From assembly GCA_023418435.1 (NCBI GenBank), contig JAEZZT010000135.1:1-6253 (forward strand): 6,253 nucleotides of DNA. The letters run 5' to 3'. The stretch is from Bacillota bacterium. GTDB lineage: Bacteria; Bacillota; Negativicutes; Veillonellales; Negativicoccaceae. The notes beneath the pieces are model-generated. The model searched no databases and was not told the DNA's origin. It saw only the letters and a program-made list of their open reading frames with translations. How positions within the stretch are numbered: position 1 is the first letter of the stretch; each line of letters starts with the position of its first letter. The translations under genes were made by a program, and so were the position numbers. Below, in pieces: positions 1 to 4,770 of the stretch.

Positions 1-1
1 A

Positions 2-208
2 GATGAAGAAGGCAATGAGGAAGTGCCACAATCCGGTTGGAAAGTATGGTGCTGGCAAGCTCTCAGCCTCTCCACCAAATTGTTGATTGCCGCAGGTACA
101 GTGGCGGCAGCGGTGCTGTTGGTGGTGTTCGGTTCCGTCTTTTTGGTAGTGGCGGCGGTGGTTTCGCTATTGGCTTTTATCATTAACTTTTTAAGCAGCG
201 GTCTCTAA
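2..208 (+). CDS. Small hydrophobic membrane protein, C-terminal part, unknown function
   Basis: I do not recognise this protein. The frame is open to the left edge, so it is probably the 3' end of a longer gene. A short protein starting at GTG 23 is possible, with a purine-rich AAGAAGG at 6-12 about 10 nt upstream. Visible residues begin with an acidic stretch (DEEGNEEV), then a Trp-rich segment (GWKVWCWQ), then about 40 almost purely hydrophobic residues rich in Val, Ala, Leu and Phe from KLLIAAG to FIINF. These can form one long or two short membrane helices, and the protein ends SSGL. No catalytic motif is seen. The TAA stop (206-208) lies in the loop side of an intrinsic terminator, so this is the last gene of its transcript and is not part of the scpA operon. 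Coding status is supported by the open frame and amphipathic layout only. Confidence 0.5.
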   Translation, partial: DEEGNEEVPQSGWKVWCWQALSLSTKLLIAAGTVAAAVLLVVFGSVFLVVAAVVSLLAFIINFLSSGL

Positions 209-226
209 GACGGCTGCTTTTCTCTT
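193..226 (+). terminator. Rho-independent terminator after the membrane-protein gene
   Basis: The left arm AAGCAGC (193-199) pairs with GCTGCTT (213-219). After one G/G mismatch (200/212) the stem continues with GTCT (201-204) against AGAC (208-211). The loop is three bases, and a T-rich tract (TTCTCTT, 220-226) follows. The stop codon TAA (206-208) of the upstream reading frame sits in the loop and inner stem, an economical arrangement. It separates the upstream unit from the promoter of scpA. Confidence 0.85.
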
Positions 227-281
227 GCAACGATAATGAAATGGTTTGCGTGGAAGAATGGAATATAATGGCTACGGTATA

Positions 282-290
282 TGTTATAAT
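282..290 (+). promoter_or_regulatory. Extended -10 promoter for the scpA operon
   Basis: TG (282-283), one base, then a perfect TATAAT (285-290) form an extended -10 element of the housekeeping sigma factor. No good -35 hexamer is found 16-19 bp upstream, where the sequence is AT-rich; extended -10 promoters can do without one. Transcription would start near 296-298 and give a leader of about 35 nt before the scpA ATG at 333. The element lies just after the terminator at 193-226 and before the first gene of the train. A second TATAAT at 264-269 lacks both the TG extension and a -35. Confidence 0.65.
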
Positions 291-332
291 TTACAGAGAA
301 ATATAGAGAATACGCAACGATGGAGTGAATAC

Positions 333-1037
333 ATGACGGATGTATCGATAAGCGAATCCGAGCAATATCGAGTCGAGTTGCCGATATTTGATGGACCGCT
401 GGATTTGCTTTTGCATTTGATTCGTAAAAACAAAGTAGATATTTATGATATCCCCATTCATTTGATCACGGCACAATATATGGATTATTTGCGTCGGGTG
501 GAAGCGTATAGTTTGCAATTGAGCACGGAGTTTTTTGAGTTGGCGTCCACCTTGTTGGCGATCAAAGCCAAGATGCTTTTGCCGCGACCGGTCGAGCCGG
601 AAGAGGAAGACCCGCGTGAAGATTTGGTGCAACGATTGGAAGAGTGGCAGAAAGTACTGGCCTTGAAAAAAGAGATCGAGGCAGGTTTTTTACTGCGTGA
701 AGATTATTTGGAAACGCCACCGGTCAAATTGAAAGGGCAACGAGTGCGCAGCAATATTTCTCTGGCCCGCTTGGAAAAAGTGTGGCAACGGTTGCAAGAA
801 GTCTGGGTGGAAGAAGAACGACGGGTCATGACGCGCGAACATGTATCGGCGGAGTTATTGTGGGAGAATTTGTCCGGGCACATGAAAAAAGGACCGGTTC
901 ATTTATTGCATTGGTTGCAGGAACAGCCGACACGCATGCATTGCATTACGGCGTTTCTCGTTGTGTTGGAGATGTTGAAGCAAAATTCGATTACCTTGGC
1001 GGAAAAGGTAGACGGTATATATGTGGAGGCAGTATGA
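333..1037 (+). CDS. scpA: Segregation and condensation protein A (ScpA, kleisin)
   Basis: ScpA is the kleisin subunit that bridges the two SMC heads in the bacterial condensin and, with ScpB, helps compact and segregate the chromosome. The protein is 234 aa, near the family norm. The N-terminal helical domain carries the hallmark IFDGPLDLLLHLI (residues 18-30), KVDIYDIPI and the STEFFELASTLLAIKAKMLLPR segment. A charged, acidic, coiled-coil-like middle follows (PEEEDPREDLVQRLEEWQK). The last ~70 residues look like the winged-helix domain that contacts the other SMC head, ending AEKVDGIYVEAV. The ATG at 333 was chosen because GGAG at 322-325 sits 7 nt upstream, the family sequence starts soon after, and the promoter -10 at 285-290 lies downstream of the in-frame TTG at 246. 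The stop overlaps the scpB start as ATGA (1034-1037), which implies coupled synthesis of the two partners. Confidence 0.95.
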   Translation: MTDVSISESEQYRVELPIFDGPLDLLLHLIRKNKVDIYDIPIHLITAQYMDYLRRVEAYSLQLSTEFFELASTLLAIKAKMLLPRPVEPEEEDPREDLVQRLEEWQKVLALKKEIEAGFLLREDYLETPPVKLKGQRVRSNISLARLEKVWQRLQEVWVEEERRVMTREHVSAELLWENLSGHMKKGPVHLLHWLQEQPTRMHCITAFLVVLEMLKQNSITLAEKVDGIYVEAV

Positions 1038-1603
1038 CGGAATCGAAGTTGGCTTTATTGGAAGCATTGCTGTTCGTTGCCGGGGAACCGGTAGCGGAGG
1101 CACAAATTGCAGAGGTGCTGCAGCTTTCCGGCGAAGAAACGAAAGCAGTCATTCGGGAACTGGGCGAAAAGTATGAGAAGGAAAGCACTGCCGGAATCAT
1201 GCTGGAAGTGATTCACGGCGAGTACCGCCTATGCACGAAACCGCAATATGGCCAATTGCTCAAGGAAAGATACGCGGATCCCATGAGTTTGAGCAGTGCG
1301 GCATTGGAAACATTGGCGGTGGTCGCTTTCAAAGCACCGGTAACGAAGGCGGAGATCGAACGATTGCGCGGTGTCGGTTGTGACCGTTCGTTGGCCACTT
1401 TGATGGAAAAGGAATTGGTGATGGAATGCGGGCGTGCGGAATTGCCCGGACGTCCGATTTTATATGATGTGACGCCATTGTTCCGGAGACAGTCCGGCTG
1501 GCAAATGAATGGCATCAAGCAAGAAGAGGGAGTTGGAGAAGATGAAGGAACGACTGCAGAAAATCATGAGTCGAGCGGGAGTGGCTTCGCGCCGGAAAGC
1601 TGA
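1034..1603 (+). CDS. scpB: Segregation and condensation protein B (ScpB)
   Basis: ScpB dimers bind the middle of ScpA in the SMC-ScpAB condensin. The 189-aa protein has the expected tandem winged-helix layout. The first runs from LLEALLFVAGEPV (residues 8-20). The second starts LSSAALETLAVVAFKAPVTK (86-105) followed by AEIERLRGV, and ends in the conserved PGRPILYDVTPLF (138-150). The family's usual F-L-x-x-FGL step appears here as FRRQSGW (150-156). After that the tail is low-complexity and acidic/Ser-rich (EEGVGEDEGTT to APES). Its last 20 residues are encoded by DNA that also codes for the start of RluB in another frame. The start ATG 1034 has GGAGG at 1025-1029, only 4 nt upstream, and overlaps the scpA stop. 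A longer in-frame extension back to 782 is ruled out by scpA and by family length. Confidence 0.93.
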   Translation: MTESKLALLEALLFVAGEPVAEAQIAEVLQLSGEETKAVIRELGEKYEKESTAGIMLEVIHGEYRLCTKPQYGQLLKERYADPMSLSSAALETLAVVAFKAPVTKAEIERLRGVGCDRSLATLMEKELVMECGRAELPGRPILYDVTPLFRRQSGWQMNGIKQEEGVGEDEGTTAENHESSGSGFAPES

Positions 1604-2267
1604 GGAACTCATTCTGCAAGGGCAAGTGCGTGTCAACAATCAAGTGGTCAAAGAATTGGGCGCCAAAGCGGATGCGCGCCGTGATCGGATTACGGTGGCG
1701 GGGCAAGTGTTGGAAGCGGAAAACTTTGTGTACTATCTTTTTTACAAGCCCAAAGGAGTGGTCACGACATTGAAGGATCCGCAGGGCAGAACTACGGTGG
1801 CGGATTATTTCAAGAATATCAAGGAACGGGTGTATCCCGTGGGACGCTTGGACCAAAACACGGAAGGTTTGCTCTTGATTACCAATGACGGTGATTTGAC
1901 ACATCGCTTGGAACATCCTTCCCATGAAATCGAAAAAGAATATGAAGTCAAGATCAAGGGGCAAATCGGACCGGAGACTTTGCAAAAATTACGAGACGGC
2001 GTTCCTTTGGACGATGGCGTGACGTCCCCGGCCAAAGTGTGGGCAGCACCTACGGACGGTCGCACGGGAATCACGCTGCTTTCGATCGTCTTGCATGAGG
2101 GACGCAATCGCCAGATTCGCCGCATGTTGGAGCATTTCGGATATCGAGTGCACAACCTGAAACGTGTGCGGTATGCGCAATTGACGTTGCAGGGAATGAA
2201 ACGCGGCAGTATGAGAAAATTGACTGCGGAAGAAGTGAGCGCTTTATATGAACAAGCCGGTTTATGA
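1542..2267 (+). CDS. rluB: 23S rRNA pseudouridine synthase, RsuA/RluB family
   Basis: This enzyme isomerises a uridine in 23S rRNA to pseudouridine (E. coli RluB acts at 2605, near the peptidyl-transferase centre). The protein is 241 aa, as usual for Bacillota RluB. An S4 RNA-binding domain comes first (residues ~3-58, RLQKIMSRAGVASRRKAEEL then QVRVN). The catalytic domain opens with YKPKGVV (68-74), holds the GRLD motif with catalytic Asp104 followed by QNTEGLLL, and ends with EGRNRQIRRML (186-196). ATG 1542 was chosen over the in-frame ATG 1509 because the family typically begins at M-x-RLQK and a purine-rich GAGGGAG lies at 1526-1532, 9 nt upstream. The extra 11 residues from 1509 (MASSKKRELEK) are unconserved in type, but that start is not excluded. 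The gene overlaps scpB by 62 nt and the next gene by 20 nt. RluB versus another RsuA-group specificity (such as RluE/RluF) rests on length and operon context. Confidence 0.9.
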   Translation: MKERLQKIMSRAGVASRRKAEELILQGQVRVNNQVVKELGAKADARRDRITVAGQVLEAENFVYYLFYKPKGVVTTLKDPQGRTTVADYFKNIKERVYPVGRLDQNTEGLLLITNDGDLTHRLEHPSHEIEKEYEVKIKGQIGPETLQKLRDGVPLDDGVTSPAKVWAAPTDGRTGITLLSIVLHEGRNRQIRRMLEHFGYRVHNLKRVRYAQLTLQGMKRGSMRKLTAEEVSALYEQAGL

Positions 2268-3501
2268 TGTAATCGTCATCGGTGGCGGTGCAGCCGGACA
2301 GATGGCGGCTTGGTCGGCTGCAAAACAGGGCGCAAAGGTGTTGATTTTGGAAAAAATGCCTCAATTGGGGCTCAAAATGGGAATCACCGGCAAAGGTCGT
2401 TGCAACCTGACCAATGGGGCACCGATCGGCGAATTTATTTCGCGTACGCCCGGCAATGGTCGTTTCCTTTTCAGTGCGTACCAACGCTTCGACAATCAAG
2501 ATTTATTGGAATTGTTGTCGACTTGGGGGCTGGGGACCAAGGAGGAACGAGGCGGCCGGATTTTTCCCGTATCGGACTCGGCACAAGAGGTGAGAAGAAA
2601 GTTTCGTCAGGCGCTGGAGCGAGCCGGCGTGGATATTCGTTGTGCGGAAAAGGTCGTGGATTGGGACATTCGAGAAGGTCGTTTGGCCAACGTCAAGACG
2701 GCGAACAGCGAATATGCAGCCAAAGCGGTCATCTTGACGACGGGAGGCGCCTCCTATCCGGCGACCGGTTCCAGCGGGGACGGGTACGACTTGGCCGTCA
2801 AAGTCGGACATAGCATCCAAACGCCGCGACCGGCATTGATTCCCTTGGTTTGCGCCGAAGATTATTGTCGACGTTTGCAAGGGCTATCGCTGCGCAATGT
2901 GGATTTGTCACTTTGGATCAATGGCAAAGAGAAATGGAAGCAGCGAGGTGAAATGCTCTTTACGCATTTCGGCGTGTCGGGTCCGTTGGTACTGCTGGCC
3001 AGTGACATGGCCGGTGCCGCTTTGGCGCAGGGAAAGTCCGTAGAGTTGCGCATTTCCTTGAAACCGGCTCTCAGTCAGGAACAATTGGATGCCCGGGTGC
3101 GACGAGAACTCGAAGCACATCCGCGCCAACAAATGAAACATGCGATCGAGAGTCTGTTGCCGCAAAAGATCATTTTGCCGCTCTTGGAGTATGCAGAAAT
3201 CGACGTAGAGAAAATTGCTGCGGAATTGAGCCGCCCGGAACGTTTGCGCTGGGTGGAGGCGTTGCAGGATTTTCGCCTGACGGTGACCGCTACTCGCTCG
3301 CTCGAAGAGGCGATCGTGACTGCCGGCGGCGTCAAAGTAAAAGAAATCAATCCGCAAACGATGGCCTCCAAGTTGGTGCCGAATCTATATTTTGCGGGTG
3401 AAGTCATCGATATTCATGCGCATACGGGCGGATACAATTTACAGGCAGCATTTTCGACCGGTTTTGTAGCGGGCGAAGAAGCGGGAAGGAATTGGCGATG
3501 A
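2248..3501 (+). CDS. HI0933/YhiN/YtfP-family FAD-dependent oxidoreductase
   Basis: A 417-aa flavoprotein of the HI0933-like family, often labelled NAD(P)/FAD-dependent or 'aminoacetone oxidase family' enzyme. The N-terminal Rossmann motif is VIVIGGGAAGQMAA (Gly12, 13, 14 and 17), with the ribose-binding acid at LILEK (Glu35). Family signatures follow in order: GKGRCNLTN (48-56), ILTTGGASYPATGSSGDGY (162-180), GEMLFTHFGVSGP (234-246), TAGGVKVKEI (358-367) and the C-terminal FAD motif YFAGEVIDIHAHTGGYN (381-397) then LQAAFSTG. All look intact and length is normal. The substrate cannot be read from sequence. From memory, E. coli YhiN has been reported to make dihydrouridine 2449 in 23S rRNA (RdsA), and a clostridial member (BaiN) was linked to bile-acid reduction. 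Position between rluB and cmk favours an rRNA or general housekeeping role. ATG 2248 gives the normal N-terminus; its Shine-Dalgarno is weak, so coupling to rluB is likely. Confidence 0.9.
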   Translation: MNKPVYDVIVIGGGAAGQMAAWSAAKQGAKVLILEKMPQLGLKMGITGKGRCNLTNGAPIGEFISRTPGNGRFLFSAYQRFDNQDLLELLSTWGLGTKEERGGRIFPVSDSAQEVRRKFRQALERAGVDIRCAEKVVDWDIREGRLANVKTANSEYAAKAVILTTGGASYPATGSSGDGYDLAVKVGHSIQTPRPALIPLVCAEDYCRRLQGLSLRNVDLSLWINGKEKWKQRGEMLFTHFGVSGPLVLLASDMAGAALAQGKSVELRISLKPALSQEQLDARVRRELEAHPRQQMKHAIESLLPQKIILPLLEYAEIDVEKIAAELSRPERLRWVEALQDFRLTVTATRSLEEAIVTAGGVKVKEINPQTMASKLVPNLYFAGEVIDIHAHTGGYNLQAAFSTGFVAGEEAGRNWR

Positions 3502-4205
3502 AAAAACTGGTAATAGCAATAGATGGACCGGCAGGAGCGGGTAAAAGCACCGTCGCCAAAATCATTGCGGACGAATTGAACTATACCTATATCGATACGG
3601 GAGCGATGTATCGAGCCGTGGCGTTGGAAACGCTGCGGCGGAAGATTGATCCTGCAGAGCGGGAGCAGGTAGCGGCGTTATTGCCGTCCTTGCAAGTACG
3701 CCTGGAAGCTCGCGAGGGCAATTTGCATGTCTGCTTGCAGGATGAGGATGTCAGCGACGAGATACGCACGCCGGAAGTGACGGCCATCGTTTCGCAAGTG
3801 GCGGCTTATCCGGAAGTCAGAGAGCGCCTGGTATCCTGGCAGCGGGAAATGGCGCAAGAAGGCGGAGTCGTCATGGACGGACGGGATATCGGTACGGTCG
3901 TCTTGCCGCATGCGGATCTGAAATTGTTTTTGACGGCATCTCCCTTGGTGCGTGCTCAGCGACGCTTGAGCCAATGGCAAGCACAGGGCAAAGCCATCGA
4001 TACGGATATTCGTGAAATGGCAGCAGATATCGAGCGTCGGGATCGGCTCGACAGCGAGCGAGAAGTATCGCCCCTGGTACAGGCCGAGGACGCGGTCCTT
4101 TTGGACAATAGCGAGTGGACGACTGCAGAGACGGTGGAAAAGATTTTAAATTTGGTAAGGCAGGTGCAAACAAGTGTTTCTCAAAATAGCTCGGGTAGTA
4201 TTTGA
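3498..4205 (+). CDS. cmk: Cytidylate kinase (CMP/dCMP kinase)
   Basis: Transfers the gamma-phosphate of ATP to CMP or dCMP, recycling pyrimidine nucleotides for RNA, DNA and CDP-lipid synthesis in the cytoplasm. The protein is 235 aa, close to other bacterial long-form Cmk proteins. The P-loop is GPAGAGKST (residues 10-18), followed by YIDTGAMYRA (31-40), the CMP-binding VMDGRDIGT (125-133), and the lid/R-rich RRDRLDSERE (180-189) with VSPL. ATG 3498 was chosen over an in-frame TTG at 3492 because AAGGA (3486-3490) lies 7 nt upstream and MKKLVIAIDGPAG is the family start. It overlaps the stop of the flavoprotein gene as ATGA. The last ten residues (TSVSQNSSGSI region) are polar and overlap the beginning of plsC by 32 nt, so this tail is probably unstructured. 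Confidence 0.96.
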   Translation: MKKLVIAIDGPAGAGKSTVAKIIADELNYTYIDTGAMYRAVALETLRRKIDPAEREQVAALLPSLQVRLEAREGNLHVCLQDEDVSDEIRTPEVTAIVSQVAAYPEVRERLVSWQREMAQEGGVVMDGRDIGTVVLPHADLKLFLTASPLVRAQRRLSQWQAQGKAIDTDIREMAADIERRDRLDSEREVSPLVQAEDAVLLDNSEWTTAETVEKILNLVRQVQTSVSQNSSGSI

Positions 4206-4770
4206 TTGGTTGACACGCTATGTATTGCGAGTAGAAATTTACGGTAGAGAAAATATTCCGGCCCAGGGAGGGGCTATTGTCGCACCCAATCATGCCAGCA
4301 ATTGGGATCCGGTAATTGTCGGGAGTGCCTTGCCGAGAATGGTATACTTCATGGCCAAACAGGAGTTGTTCAAAAATTATTTTATGAATAAACTCTGTCG
4401 TGCCTTGGGGGCATTTCCGTTGCATCGCGGTAAAGTGGACAAAGTTGCCATGCGTACGGCATTCGAGATTTTGAAAAGAGGCGATCTGCTGGGAATATTT
4501 CCGGAAGGAACCCGTGTTCCGGGCAAGGAGCTGGGCAAATTTCACGGCGGGATGGCTTCGCTGGCATTGCGCTTGGGGATGCCGATTATCCCCGTTGCGG
4601 TGATCGGCACCGGTGAAGGTGACGATGCAGCGAAAAAAATCGTGGCTATGGGCAAGCCGGTGGCGGTTGAAAAGGACAAACCGACGCCTGAAAATGTAGA
4701 AAAAGTTAATAAAAAGATTAAAAAAGAAATAGAAGATATGCAGGACTTCTATCGGAGAAAATTCGCATGA
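4174..4770 (+). CDS. plsC: 1-acyl-sn-glycerol-3-phosphate acyltransferase (PlsC/AGPAT)
   Basis: Converts lysophosphatidate plus an acyl donor to phosphatidate at the inner face of the cytoplasmic membrane, an early step of phospholipid synthesis. The protein is 198 aa, typical of the compact Bacillota form. The acyltransferase HX4D motif is NHASNWDP (His40, Asp45). The second block is AFPLHRGKVD (80-89), the glycerol-phosphate-binding block is FPEGTR (109-114), and the fourth is GMPIIPVAVIGTG. The N-terminal FLKIARVVFDWLTRYVLRVEIYG is amphipathic and could sit on the membrane; the C-terminus is Lys/Glu-rich. No in-frame ATG precedes the motif region, and GTG 4174, with AGGTG at 4162-4166 7 nt upstream, gives the expected N-terminus. 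It overlaps cmk by 32 nt and ends in an ATGA overlap with ispH. Exact acyl-donor preference cannot be seen. Confidence 0.92.
   Translation: MFLKIARVVFDWLTRYVLRVEIYGRENIPAQGGAIVAPNHASNWDPVIVGSALPRMVYFMAKQELFKNYFMNKLCRALGAFPLHRGKVDKVAMRTAFEILKRGDLLGIFPEGTRVPGKELGKFHGGMASLALRLGMPIIPVAVIGTGEGDDAAKKIVAMGKPVAVEKDKPTPENVEKVNKKIKKEIEDMQDFYRRKFA

Noticed and set aside
264..269. Second TATAAT upstream of the chosen promoter
   Set aside because: It has no TG extension and no -35 hexamer at 16-18 bp; the downstream TG-N-TATAAT is the better candidate.
246..332. Upstream TTG start at 246 for scpA
   Set aside because: It would place the start before the promoter -10 (285-290) and add 29 unconserved residues; ATG 333 has a good Shine-Dalgarno and gives the family N-terminus.
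782..1033. In-frame extension of scpB upstream of 1034
   Set aside because: It lies wholly inside scpA in another frame, and ScpB family proteins begin at the MTESKLALLEALLFVAGE segment.
1509..1541. Longer RluB starting at ATG 1509
   Set aside because: The 11 extra residues are not typical of the family; 1542 gives the canonical start with a purine-rich site 9 nt upstream. It is kept only as a lower-probability alternative.
1481..1545. Frameshift in the scpB 3' end
   Set aside because: The other forward frames stop at 1506 and 1543 without giving a clearly better ScpB C-terminus, and FRRQSGW can be aligned in frame with the usual F-x-x-x-FGL step. Resequencing would settle it.
1515..1985. 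Antisense open frame of 156 codons opposite rluB
   Set aside because: Same reasoning: it is a shadow of the RluB coding frame with no recognisable domain.
3871..4545. Long antisense open frame (224 codons) across cmk and plsC
   Set aside because: It lies opposite two well-supported genes, its translation resembles no protein I know, and no promoter or Shine-Dalgarno supports it; it is a by-product of the coding strand's codon pattern.
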